Below the pieces are notes generated by a model. That model did not search any database. It was not told where the DNA came from and worked only from the letters and a program-made list of their open reading frames with translations. Below are positions 25,051 to 33,905 of a DNA stretch of 64,000 bases, in pieces. The stretch is from CBFDBF01 sp050304615. GTDB taxonomy: Bacteria; Pseudomonadota; Gammaproteobacteria; Chromatiales; Chromatiaceae. Within the stretch, counting starts at the first letter, position 1. The number at the start of each line of letters is the position of its first letter. The position numbers were made by a program, and so were the translations under genes. The stretch is taken from positions 186,001 through 250,000 of the forward strand of contig JBNLDW010000009.1 of the NCBI GenBank assembly GCA_050304615.1. The letters are read 5' to 3'.

Positions 25051-27987
25051 TTATGTACCTGTAGCGTGGATCAGACCGACAAACCAACGTTTGTTCTCAT
25101 AATTGGCCTCACTCACGTATAATTGTATGGGAACCGAGGAGCCGTCCTTGTGGCGTACCGCAAGGTTGCGTGGACATCCAATGATTGATGGTTTGCCACC
25201 GGCTAGATAATCCTGAACATATTTTTGATGATTTTTGGCGACATCTTCGGGCATCAGAATGCCCACATCTTCGCCCAGCAGTTCCTCTTCGCTATAGCCG
25301 GTCAATTGCCCCACCAGCGCATTGACTTCCTGAATTACCCCTCCGGTATCGATCAGGATGTAGCCATCGGGGATAGTGTTCAGAAGAGCCTGCATGCGAA
25401 TTTCACGTTCCCGCAGGTTTACCTCAATATTGCACTGATCGCTAATATCAAAAAAGGTTAACACCACTCCTGAGTAGTGGTCGGGCGCTATCTGATAGGG
25501 AAGGATGCGTAACAGAAATTGCTTGCCGCTTTCGGTGATGACATCCTGTTCATACAGTCGATTGCTCTGCTGTACATGGCTGGCGAGCGCCGGCAAATCC
25601 AGATCGCCCATGTGGTGAGTGATATGGCTCAGGGGGCGTCCTATATCGTGTTCGACTAGCTGGAGCACTTCAGTCGCTGCCTGGGTGAAGCGGCGAATAT
25701 CCATACTCTCATCCACGAACAGGGTGGCGACCCGGATATTCTGTAACAGGTTATCCAGGTCGTTATTGGCTTCGGTAAGTTCGATAATCTTGCTTTGGAA
25801 CTCTGAGTTGACTGTGTAGAGTTCTTCGTTGACCGATTGCAGTTCCTCGTTGGTACTTTGTAGCTCCTCGTTACTGGCTAGCAACTCTTCGTTGGTGGCC
25901 TGTAGCTCTTCGTTGGAGGTCTCCAACTCCTCAACCGTGGCCTGTAGATTTTCCCGGGTGAATTGCAGTTCGTTTTCCAGATCAGAGATCCTCTGTTCCG
26001 CTTCCCGCCCTACGTCATAGCTCTCTATGGCAGATCGCTCTTTGTCGTCGTCGCGTCGCAACTCTTCAATCAAGACACCGATCAGCATGATCTGGCCCTT
26101 TTTACCCGGGAGAGGTTTGAGGCGCATGTTTACGACACGCGATTTGGCTCCTTCGCGCAGATGGATGTTGGAGTAGATCAACTCATCTTTACTCTTTACC
26201 ACCTTCTGTATACCGGTGGTCAATGGAATGGCCAGATCCTTGCCGGCCAGTTTGGAGACATCGTTGATCAACTTACCTGATGGGAAGTGCAGATACTCAT
26301 TGGCATTACCAACTACATGCATCAACTCAAAGTGTTCGCTGACGACCATACAGAATGGCAGATAGTCATCGGATAGACCCTGCAGCAGACGGTCCAGCAA
26401 CCGCTCCTCTTCATGGGCCTTTACGACAGCATGTCTGCCCGCCATATTATTGTTGTTACGCCAGCGCTTGGAATCGAAGTTGACCGGATGCAGAGAAAGC
26501 TCCGTATGTCTTCTGCGACCACGGGAGCGATAGATGCGCCACTTGTGATCCAATGGCTCGAAATACTCCGACATGTCCCCGGTGGTCTCGCTGCTGCCAA
26601 GCAGCAGTATGCCCTTGGGGTTGAGCGCAAAGTTAAACAGATCCAGGACGCGTTGTTGTAGTACCGGTTGCAGATAGATCAGCAAGTTGCGGCAACTTAT
26701 CAGATCGATATTGGTGAAGGGAGGATCCTTGGTCAGATTGTGATGGGCAAAGACCACCATCTCGCGGATCTGTCTGCTGATCTGAAAGTTCTCATCTTTG
26801 CGGTAGAAGTATTTGGATATAAGGTTGGGTGCGATCTCAGCAACGGCGCTCTCGGCGAAGACGCCTGTGCTGGCCAGGATGGTGGCATCATGGTCGATAT
26901 CGGTGGCGAAGATCTTGATATCCAGATGTAGATCCAACTGTTCCATGATCTCCTGACACAATATGGCCAGGGTGTAGGCCTCCTCGCCGGTAGAACAGCC
27001 GGCAACCCAGAGTCTCATGCTGTCCTCTTTGGCGTTACGCATCAGTTCCGGCAGCTGCTTGCGCATTGACTCAAAGGCCTCCGGATCACGGAAGAAGCTA
27101 GTGACCCCGATCAATAGATCCTTGTACAGGCTATTGATCTCAGCCGGGTCGCTTTCGAGGTAACGTACATAATCGTTCAGCTCGTGGATCTGCTGAATGG
27201 TCATGCGTCGTTCGATGCGCCGGATGATGGTGGAAGGCTTATAGAAGGTAAAATCGATCTTGTTGTGTTCCCGCAGCAGTGCAAAGATGCGGGTCAGGCC
27301 GTCCTCGTCGGTCAGCAGGCTGCCCGCGGCCTCATCCTTGGTGGCGAAAGGGTGTTTCAGATAGGAGAGCAGTTTCTCCGGCATCTCATCCGGCGCCAGG
27401 ATGAAGTCCACCAGGCCGGTGGCGATAGCGCTCTTAGGCATGCCGTCGAAGGCGGCGGTCTCTTCTGCTTGCGCCATGACCATGCCCAACTCTTCTTTTA
27501 TGGCGCGGATGCCGCTGGTGCCGTCACTGCCGGTGCCGGAAAGTATGATGGCGATGGCCTTGCCTCCCTGATCTTCCGCCAGGGAGCGCAGAAAGATATC
27601 TATGGGTAGATTGATGCTGCGCTGATCTCGCTTTTGTTCCGTAAGCAGCAGGCGCCCATGAAACAGTCTAAGGTTGTGATTGGGCGTGATCAGGTAAACA
27701 GAGTTGCGCTCCACCGACATGCCGTCTTCTGCCCGGCAAACATGCATATCCGTATGCTTTGATAACAGTTCTACCATCAGGCTTTTGTGATCCGGTGAGA
27801 GGTGCTGCACCACCACGAAGGCCACGCCAGTATTGGACGGCATCTTTTTGAAAAAGGCCTCGATAGCTTCAAGCCCCCCGGCGGATGCGCCGATGCCGAC
27901 AATATGGCTGGGACTGTTCTCCTCTTTAGGATCCTGTTTATCTTTGACTGCGGATTTTTTGGTCATGGCGGATACTTTTTCGGCCAA
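25051..27987 (-). CDS. CheB-CheR fusion with coiled coil and two PAS domains
   Basis: 978 residues. CheB methylesterase (about 25-205) with active Ser in GIGASAGG, His in VVQHLSPDH and Asp in GTGSDGTSG. CheR methyltransferase (about 215-480) with GVTSFFRDPEAF, VAGCSTGEEAYT, FATDID and ISCRNLLIYL. A long heptad coiled coil built on repeated SNEELQ/TNEELQ comes next, then two PAS domains. The last PAS resembles the FixL heme PAS: His920 in KNHQKY and Arg940 in GCPRNL are 20 apart, like the FixL heme ligand and its arginine. No kinase domain. TTG 27987 is assumed; ATG 27966 is an alternative. Followed by the GGDEF-EAL gene. Confidence 0.9.
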   Translation of the reverse strand: MAEKVSAMTKKSAVKDKQDPKEENSPSHIVGIGASAGGLEAIEAFFKKMPSNTGVAFVVVQHLSPDHKSLMVELLSKHTDMHVCRAEDGMSVERNSVYLITPNHNLRLFHGRLLLTEQKRDQRSINLPIDIFLRSLAEDQGGKAIAIILSGTGSDGTSGIRAIKEELGMVMAQAEETAAFDGMPKSAIATGLVDFILAPDEMPEKLLSYLKHPFATKDEAAGSLLTDEDGLTRIFALLREHNKIDFTFYKPSTIIRRIERRMTIQQIHELNDYVRYLESDPAEINSLYKDLLIGVTSFFRDPEAFESMRKQLPELMRNAKEDSMRLWVAGCSTGEEAYTLAILCQEIMEQLDLHLDIKIFATDIDHDATILASTGVFAESAVAEIAPNLISKYFYRKDENFQISRQIREMVVFAHHNLTKDPPFTNIDLISCRNLLIYLQPVLQQRVLDLFNFALNPKGILLLGSSETTGDMSEYFEPLDHKWRIYRSRGRRRHTELSLHPVNFDSKRWRNNNNMAGRHAVVKAHEEERLLDRLLQGLSDDYLPFCMVVSEHFELMHVVGNANEYLHFPSGKLINDVSKLAGKDLAIPLTTGIQKVVKSKDELIYSNIHLREGAKSRVVNMRLKPLPGKKGQIMLIGVLIEELRRDDDKERSAIESYDVGREAEQRISDLENELQFTRENLQATVEELETSNEELQATNEELLASNEELQSTNEELQSVNEELYTVNSEFQSKIIELTEANNDLDNLLQNIRVATLFVDESMDIRRFTQAATEVLQLVEHDIGRPLSHITHHMGDLDLPALASHVQQSNRLYEQDVITESGKQFLLRILPYQIAPDHYSGVVLTFFDISDQCNIEVNLREREIRMQALLNTIPDGYILIDTGGVIQEVNALVGQLTGYSEEELLGEDVGILMPEDVAKNHQKYVQDYLAGGKPSIIGCPRNLAVRHKDGSSVPIQLYVSEANYENKRWFVGLIHATGT

Positions 27988-28269
27988 GTTTTTTGAATCT
28001 TTAGATATATATTAGGGTATATCTACCTGTTAGATCCATATAGATTACGTGTACTTGATTGGAAAATATGCATTGAACAAACAAGATACTTATTCTATTC
28101 CTGGTAAACACGTGGAGGATCTGTCCTCTAAGGTAATCTAGAAGTCATATTTCGTAATATACCGTCATATATAGAAAATTATCGAATGATATATGCCATA
28201 GATGACATTCGCCACGTTCCACCCACGCTCCACTCTTACGACAATCAGGGACAACGAAATTGCAAGATA

Positions 28270-28416
28270 GCCGCACCGCCATCCCTGGCTCCTTGCGGCA
28301 TACAGTTCATCCATGGACGCCGCACCGCCATCCCTGGCTCCTTGCGGCATACAGTTCATCCATGGACGCCGCACCGCCATCCCTGGCTCCTTGCGGCATA
28401 CAGTCCATCCATGGAC
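28270..28416. repeat. Three head-to-tail 49-bp repeats
   Basis: Units at 28270-28318, 28319-28367 and 28368-28416. The first two are identical; the third differs at one base in CAGTCCATCC versus CAGTTCATCC. Each unit ends with the palindrome TCCATGGA. There are no spacers, so this is not a CRISPR array. Confidence 0.9.
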
Positions 28417-28418
28417 AT

Positions 28419-28443
28419 AAAAAAAGCCCTGTAAAAACAGGGC
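28419..28443 (-). terminator. Rho-independent terminator for tRNA-Leu (minus strand)
   Basis: On the minus strand, GCCCTGT, TTTT loop and ACAGGGC form a 7-bp stem followed by seven T residues. It lies about 40 bp after the tRNA 3' end. Confidence 0.75.
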
Positions 28444-28480
28444 GTTGCATCATCTTTGGTAGTCGGTGACGTTATTTGAA

Positions 28481-28506
28481 TATGGTGCCGAGGAGAGGAC
28501 TTGAAC
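28481..28506 (-). repeat. 26-bp att-like repeat at the 3' end of tRNA-Leu(CAG), proximal copy
   Basis: Exact match to 22903-22928. It overlaps the intact tRNA gene's 3' end, so integration would leave the tRNA functional. Together the copies bound a 5.6 kb segment. Confidence 0.75.
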
Positions 28507-28569
28507 CTCCACGGGGTTACCCCCACATGCACCTGAAGCATGCGTGTCTACCAATTTCACCACCTCGGC
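28483..28569 (-). tRNA. tRNA-Leu (anticodon CAG)
   Basis: 87 bases with encoded CCA. Acceptor GCCGAGG pairs with CCTCGGC; the D arm has GGTAGACACGC; the anticodon stem CATGC/GCATG encloses loop TTCAGGT giving CAG, which reads CUG leucine codons; a long variable arm (GTGGGGGTAACCCC) is typical of tRNA-Leu; T loop is GGTTCAAGTCC. Its 3' end is duplicated 5.6 kb away. Confidence 0.95.
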
Positions 28570-28690
28570 ATACCCAGCAGAGAGACCCCCGCTGAAGGGC
28601 AGGAACTTTAACTGGGACAGGAGGGGGTTGTCAACGGTAGAATAGGCAAATGCATCTACCTTTTATGCAGTAACTCAGGATTTTAACATT

Positions 28691-30976
28691 ATGGCCAGAC
28701 GCCAGAGCAAGACTGCCTCCAGTGGTGCAGATCCGCACCGTGCCCGTGAGGCAAACAAGTATGAAAACCCTATACCGAGCCGGGAATATATCCTAGATCA
28801 CCTGAAGGAGCATGGTGCGCCCCTCAAGCGTAACGATATAGCCAAGCGGCTGGATCTAACCTCAGAAGATGAGCTGGAGGCCCTGCGGCGGCGCCTCAAT
28901 GCGATGGAGCGGGATGGCCAGTTGGTGTGTAATCGCACCGGGGCTCTCTGCCTGGTCAACAAGAAGGATCTTATAGCTGGACGTGTCATAGGCCATAAGG
29001 ATGGGTTTGGCTTCCTGCAGCCAGATGACGGTGGTGATGACCTCTTTCTCTCTCCCCGGCAGATGCGCAGGGTGATGCATGATGATCGCGTGGTGGCAAG
29101 GGTGACCGGCATCGACCGACGCGGACGCAAGGAGGGCTCCATTGTCGAGGTGCTGGAGCGGGGAAACAGGCGGGTGGCAGGGCGTCTCTATCTGGAGGGT
29201 GGAGTCGGATTTGTACAGCCGGACAACAAGCGGTTAAGCCATGAGATTATCATCCCGGATAGCGGACTAAACGGCGCCAAGCACGGCCAGATGGTAATTG
29301 CCGAGATCGTAGAGCAGCCGACCAAACGCACCCAACCGGTGGGCCGTATTATTGAGATCATCGGTGATCACATGGCCCCGGGGATGGAGATTGAGCTAGC
29401 GATCAGGACCTATGAGCTGCCGGTAGAGTGGCCCCAGGAGGTAGAGCAGGAGATCAAACACCTGGGCAGCGAGGTGGATGAGGAAGCTAAAGTTGGCAGG
29501 ATAGATCTGCGTCAACTACCGCTGGTTACAATCGACGGGGCGGATGCACGCGATTTTGATGATGCTGTCATCTGTGAGAGGAGCTCAAAGGGGTGGCGCC
29601 TACTGGTGGCTATTGCCGATGTCTCCTCTTATGTGAGTGAGGGCAGCGCACTGGATGTCGAGGCCAGGCTACGCGGTAACTCTGTCTATTTTCCTGATCG
29701 GGTGATTCCCATGCTGCCGGAGCTGCTCTCCAATGGCCTCTGTTCAATCAATCCAGAGGTGGATCGCCTCTGTATGGTGTGTGAGCTACATATTGGCAAA
29801 GATGGTGAGATTCAGAGCTTCAATTTTTTTGAGGGGGTAATGCGCTCCCATGCCCGGCTTACCTATAGTCAGGTTAACGCCATGCTGGTGGAGGGCGATA
29901 GTGATCTTGCGGCTCAATATGCCGGTGTATTACCCCACCTGCAAGAGCTATACGCACTCTACCAGGTATTACATAAGGCACGTGCCAAGCGTGGTGCCAT
30001 CGATTTTGATACCACTGAAACCCGGATTATCTTCAATCAAGAGCAGAAGGTGGAACGGATTGTCCCGGTAGAGCGCAATGATGCCCACCGCCTGATTGAA
30101 GAGTGTATGTTGGCTGCCAACGTGGCGGCGGCGCGTTTCCTGTTAAAGAAAAAGCTGCCAGCTCTCTATCGTAACCACGAGACTCCGGGCGAGCAGAAGC
30201 TGGCCGATCTACGTGAATTTTTAGGTGGCCTCGGATTGAGCCTACAGGGCGGAGACGACCCCCAGGCCAGCGACTACGCTGATCTGCTGGAGTCAGTAAA
30301 GGATCGACCAGATGCCCATCTGATCCAGACCGTACTGCTACGCTCCATGTCTAGGGCGATATACTGCGCCGAGAATATTGGTCATTTCGGACTCTCTTTT
30401 CCAGCCTATACCCACTTTACCTCGCCGATTCGCCGCTATCCCGATCTGATTGTCCACCGGGCGATCAAACATCTGATCAATGGTGGCAGCGAAGAAGATT
30501 TTAGCTACTCCACACCACAGCTACGGGGGCTGGGTGAACACTGCTCCAGCACCGAGCGGCGGGCCGATGAGGCGACCAGGGATGCTATAGACTGGCTCAA
30601 GTGTGAATATATGATGGACAAGGTGGGGGAACATTTTTCCGGGATCATAACCAGTGTTAACTCCTTTGGCCTGTTTGTGGAGCTGGAAGAGATTTATGTG
30701 GATGGCCTCATCCATATCAGTGCCCTGGAGAACGACTACTACCACTTTGATCCGATTGCCCACAAGCTTACCGGCGAGCGCGGTGGCAAGGTCTTCCGTC
30801 TGGGAGATCCGGTACGGGTGCAGTTGGCAGCGGTCAATCTGGATGAGCGCAAGATTGACTTCCTACTGGCCGATGCAGATCCTGGGAAGGGTAAAGGCAA
30901 GAGTAGAAGTAAGAGTAAGAGCAAGAGCAAAGGCAAGCAGACACGCCGGGGCAAGGGCGACAAAAGTCGCAAGTAG
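28691..30976 (+). CDS. rnr: Exoribonuclease RNase R
   Basis: Processive 3'-to-5' exoribonuclease that degrades structured RNA. 761 residues: N-terminal winged helix (EYILDHLKEHGAPLKRNDIA), cold-shock OB domains (GHKDGFGFLQPDD), RNB catalytic domain with the Asp cluster in IDGADARDFDDAV, and a C-terminal S1 domain (FSGIITSVNSFGLFVELEE). It ends in a very basic K/S/R/G-rich tail of about 30 residues, as is usual for RNase R and not for RNase II. It is 6 bp upstream of rlmB, the conserved pairing. Confidence 0.96.
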   Translation: MARRQSKTASSGADPHRAREANKYENPIPSREYILDHLKEHGAPLKRNDIAKRLDLTSEDELEALRRRLNAMERDGQLVCNRTGALCLVNKKDLIAGRVIGHKDGFGFLQPDDGGDDLFLSPRQMRRVMHDDRVVARVTGIDRRGRKEGSIVEVLERGNRRVAGRLYLEGGVGFVQPDNKRLSHEIIIPDSGLNGAKHGQMVIAEIVEQPTKRTQPVGRIIEIIGDHMAPGMEIELAIRTYELPVEWPQEVEQEIKHLGSEVDEEAKVGRIDLRQLPLVTIDGADARDFDDAVICERSSKGWRLLVAIADVSSYVSEGSALDVEARLRGNSVYFPDRVIPMLPELLSNGLCSINPEVDRLCMVCELHIGKDGEIQSFNFFEGVMRSHARLTYSQVNAMLVEGDSDLAAQYAGVLPHLQELYALYQVLHKARAKRGAIDFDTTETRIIFNQEQKVERIVPVERNDAHRLIEECMLAANVAAARFLLKKKLPALYRNHETPGEQKLADLREFLGGLGLSLQGGDDPQASDYADLLESVKDRPDAHLIQTVLLRSMSRAIYCAENIGHFGLSFPAYTHFTSPIRRYPDLIVHRAIKHLINGGSEEDFSYSTPQLRGLGEHCSSTERRADEATRDAIDWLKCEYMMDKVGEHFSGIITSVNSFGLFVELEEIYVDGLIHISALENDYYHFDPIAHKLTGERGGKVFRLGDPVRVQLAAVNLDERKIDFLLADADPGKGKGKSRSKSKSKSKGKQTRRGKGDKSRK

Positions 30977-30982
30977 GGCATC

Positions 30983-31729
30983 GTGACAGATAGCAATATC
31001 ATCGCTGGACTACATAGTGTACGTACCGCCCTGAAACACGGTTCCTCTTCAGTGGATGAGGTATGGGTGGAAGGGCGTCGCCAGGATCGGCGGATCAAGG
31101 AGATTATTGCCCTGGCTCATGAGGCCGGAGTTACAGTTACCACCGTATCCAGAGAGGAGATGGATAGTCTGCAACCGGATATCAACCACCAGGGTGTAGC
31201 CGCACGCAGCAGGGCGGTATCGGTGCAGGATGAGGGCGCGTTAAAACAGCTACTGGAAGATCTGGATGGGCCTCCACTGCTGCTGATCCTGGATGGAGTG
31301 CAAGACCCACACAACCTAGGTGCCTGCCTGAGGAGTGCAGATGGTGCCGGGGTGCATGCAGTAATCGCCCCCAAAGACCGCTCGGTAGGACTGACCCCGA
31401 CGGCCTGTAAGGTAGCGTGTGGGGCGGCCGAGAGTGTCCCTTTTATTCAGGTGACCAACCTCTCCCGCTGTCTGCGATGGCTGCAGAGTGACGCCGGTGT
31501 ATGGCTGACCGGCGCAGCTGGGGAGGCAGAAAAGAGCATCTATGAGGCTGATCTGACCGGGCCGATGGCGCTGGTCCTGGGGGGGGAGGAGAAGGGGCTG
31601 CGCCGCCTGACCAGAGAGGCCTGCGACCAGCTGGTCAAGATCCCTATGGCCGGGGATGTGGAGAGCCTGAATGTCTCGGTGGCCACCGCTGTCTGCCTGT
31701 TTGAGGCGGTGAGACAGCGCGCATTGTAG
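30983..31729 (+). CDS. rlmB: 23S rRNA (guanosine-2251-2'-O)-methyltransferase RlmB
   Basis: SpoU/TrmH-family knotted methyltransferase modifying G2251 in the P loop of 23S rRNA. An N-terminal substrate-binding domain starts IIAGLHSVRTALKHG. The three SPOUT motifs are present: ILDGVQDPHNLGACLRSAD, ALVLGGEEKGLRRL and IPMAGDVESLNVSVATAV. 248 residues is typical. Start GTG 30983, directly after rnr. Confidence 0.95.
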   Translation: MTDSNIIAGLHSVRTALKHGSSSVDEVWVEGRRQDRRIKEIIALAHEAGVTVTTVSREEMDSLQPDINHQGVAARSRAVSVQDEGALKQLLEDLDGPPLLLILDGVQDPHNLGACLRSADGAGVHAVIAPKDRSVGLTPTACKVACGAAESVPFIQVTNLSRCLRWLQSDAGVWLTGAAGEAEKSIYEADLTGPMALVLGGEEKGLRRLTREACDQLVKIPMAGDVESLNVSVATAVCLFEAVRQRAL

Positions 31730-31933
31730 GGTAGGCTTTATCCACTTTCTTTCCCCCGTAGATATTTTCAAGTAGCTCCCAGAGCAGACCGAAAGCCGCC
31801 TCAAATCTAGGGCAAAGAGGGGCAAAACTCGCGCAGACGGTAAGCTCGGCGGTGCCTTCAGGTTTTCTTAAGGCTGCCTTAAGGTTCGGTCATTATTGTA
31901 GATGGCTTCAGTAATTCTTACTGGGGTCAATTT

Positions 31934-33814
31934 ATGCGCAACACCCTTACCATCCGTCTCTATCTTGTCAGCCAGTACCTGCTGTTGGTTACCCTTCTTG
32001 CTGGCTATCTGCCTTATGTCAAGGATGCTGCGCCAGTTATGTGGTTGTACCTTGTAGGTGATCTACTGGCCTACCCATTCTACTATCTGCTGCCCACGCT
32101 ATTGGTGCTGACGCTGCTGAAGTGGTTGCCGGTAGCAGGTACACAGCGCTGGCAGCTCTGGCGACCGCGGCTATTGCTGGCGGTGAGCTACCTGATGACA
32201 TCGGCAACCGTGTTGCTGATCTATGCGGATCACGCGCTATATGAGTTGTATGAGTACCATTTCAATTCGTTTGTGTGGAATCTGATCAACACGCCGGATG
32301 GCATTTCTTCTCTGGGGGCCTCTCTTAGTACCCAGCTCAGCTATGCACTGTCGGTTGGTTCAATCCTGCTGCTCAATGCTGCACTGCTGTTTGCCAGTCA
32401 TCGATTAGTCCTGCGGAAATCTGGCCTGGTGCCATCAGGTAGAAGATTATCCAGGCTGGCATGGGCCGTTGTGCTGTTGCTTGTTACTAGCGAAGTGACC
32501 TATGCCTACAGCCATGCCACTGGGCGTGAGGATATTATGCAGGCAGCGACAGTTGTGCCATTCCATATGCAAACTACCTCTGACTCTACGTTCCGAAAAA
32601 TCGGCATCGGACAGCTGCCGAAGAAAAAGATCATGATCGCATACGGTAAGTTAAATTACCCATTGGCAAAGATTGAGCAGCAGCACCCCAAAAAGCCCAT
32701 GAATATTATCTGGCTTGTTGCCGAATCGTTGCGCTGGGACATGCTTGATCCGGAAATAATGGGCAACCTGTATGGATTCAGCAGGAATGCGACACGCTTC
32801 CAGCGTCATTATAGCGGTGGTAACCGCACCCGTATGGGTATGTTTAGCATGTTTTACGGGCTTTACGCCCCTTACTGGTATGCTTTCCAAAATCAGCGTG
32901 AAGGGCCTGTGTTGATGGATGTTCTTCTGGACCAGGGGTACCAGTTTGCCGCGCACACCAGCCAGAGTTTCTCCTATCCTGAGCTGCGCGACACGGTGTT
33001 TGCCAATGTGCCGCCAGAGGACCTGCACGAAATCAAGGATGGGGCACCCTCCTGGAAACGTGATGAGCAGAATATCACCGAGATCATGCAGTTTCTTGAT
33101 CAGCGTGACCGCAGTCGCCCATTCTTTGGGTTCATGTTTTTCGAAGCAACCCACGCGCCCTATGGGTTCTCGAGTGCAGACGAGATACGCAAACCGTTTC
33201 TGGAGGATATGGACTACGCCAAGCTCAGTAGTCTGCAAGATCCGGATTTAATCAAAAACCGCTATATCAACGCTGCCCACTCCGTGGATCGGCAGTTGGG
33301 ACGCGTGTTTGACTACCTGCGCCAAAACGACCTGTTGGACAATACCATCGTGCTGGTTACCGGCGATCATGGTGAGGAGTTTATGGAGAACGGACACTGG
33401 GGGCATGGCCATGACTCCAAGTTTCCAGAGCAGCAGATACATGTACCTATGGTATTGCACATTCCTGGAGTAGCACCTGGGATAGTGGACAAGGTCACTA
33501 GCCATCTCGATATCCCGGCAACTCTGATGCCGCTACTCGGGGTTAGCAGTAAACCTGAGATCTACAGTCTTGGCGGCGACCTTTACAATAACCCGTCAAC
33601 GGAATTTGTTGTTGGAAACTACAACTACGCTGGCATCATAAATCCGCAGCAAAAAATCGTATTCCCATTTCGCCGAGTGTCCTATTTCCACTATTCGGTT
33701 TTCGACCAGGATGATTTGGAAGTATCTAGGGCACAACGGCAACACATCGTCGAACAATCAGCAGAGCTGATCACCGCGTTCAACGAGGCCTGTTCGCGCT
33801 TTCTGACGCGCTAG
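31934..33814 (+). CDS. yejM: YejM/PbgA-like inner-membrane sulfatase-fold protein
   Basis: 626 residues with a DUF3413-type N-terminal membrane domain of about five helices (about residues 1-185) and a periplasmic sulfatase/alkaline-phosphatase-fold domain (about 250-600): MNIIWLVAESLRWDM at its start, HYSGGNRTRMGMFSMFYG, and ETHAPYGF-like and VTGDHGEEF motifs. The best-known relative YejM (PbgA) senses lipopolysaccharide and controls LpxC turnover through LapB. Catalytic Ser/Cys is replaced in the ESLR/RTRMG region of that family, so it may be a sensor rather than an enzyme. It stands alone as a single gene. Confidence 0.87.
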   Translation: MRNTLTIRLYLVSQYLLLVTLLAGYLPYVKDAAPVMWLYLVGDLLAYPFYYLLPTLLVLTLLKWLPVAGTQRWQLWRPRLLLAVSYLMTSATVLLIYADHALYELYEYHFNSFVWNLINTPDGISSLGASLSTQLSYALSVGSILLLNAALLFASHRLVLRKSGLVPSGRRLSRLAWAVVLLLVTSEVTYAYSHATGREDIMQAATVVPFHMQTTSDSTFRKIGIGQLPKKKIMIAYGKLNYPLAKIEQQHPKKPMNIIWLVAESLRWDMLDPEIMGNLYGFSRNATRFQRHYSGGNRTRMGMFSMFYGLYAPYWYAFQNQREGPVLMDVLLDQGYQFAAHTSQSFSYPELRDTVFANVPPEDLHEIKDGAPSWKRDEQNITEIMQFLDQRDRSRPFFGFMFFEATHAPYGFSSADEIRKPFLEDMDYAKLSSLQDPDLIKNRYINAAHSVDRQLGRVFDYLRQNDLLDNTIVLVTGDHGEEFMENGHWGHGHDSKFPEQQIHVPMVLHIPGVAPGIVDKVTSHLDIPATLMPLLGVSSKPEIYSLGGDLYNNPSTEFVVGNYNYAGIINPQQKIVFPFRRVSYFHYSVFDQDDLEVSRAQRQHIVEQSAELITAFNEACSRFLTR

Positions 33815-33905
33815 AGTAGTGCAGGAGTAGAGTTGCCTACATGGATGTAGGTGATGGGTGTGTTAGTTAAGTGGGGGAGTCAAAACAGTCCCGCCAAGCA
33901 ACGCC

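Larger units (their letters stand above)
27988..28482. other. Intergenic region with 49-bp tandem repeats before tRNA-Leu
   Basis: The first ~270 bases are AT-rich and probably hold the promoter of the CheB/CheR-GGDEF/EAL operon on the minus strand. Three tandem 49-bp repeats (28270-28416) and a minus-strand terminator (28419-28443) follow, then the tRNA-Leu gene. Short open frames over the repeats are just translations of the repeat unit. Confidence 0.5.

Noticed and set aside
23530..27996. Open frames on the plus strand opposite the GGDEF-EAL and CheB-CheR genes
   Set aside because: They are antisense shadows of strong minus-strand coding sequence with no ribosome sites.
28270..28416. Tandem repeats as a CRISPR array
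   Set aside because: The 49-bp units abut with no unique spacers and there are no cas genes.
28165..28541. Short open frames over the tandem repeats
   Set aside because: They translate the repeated DNA unit, lack ribosome sites, and have no other support.
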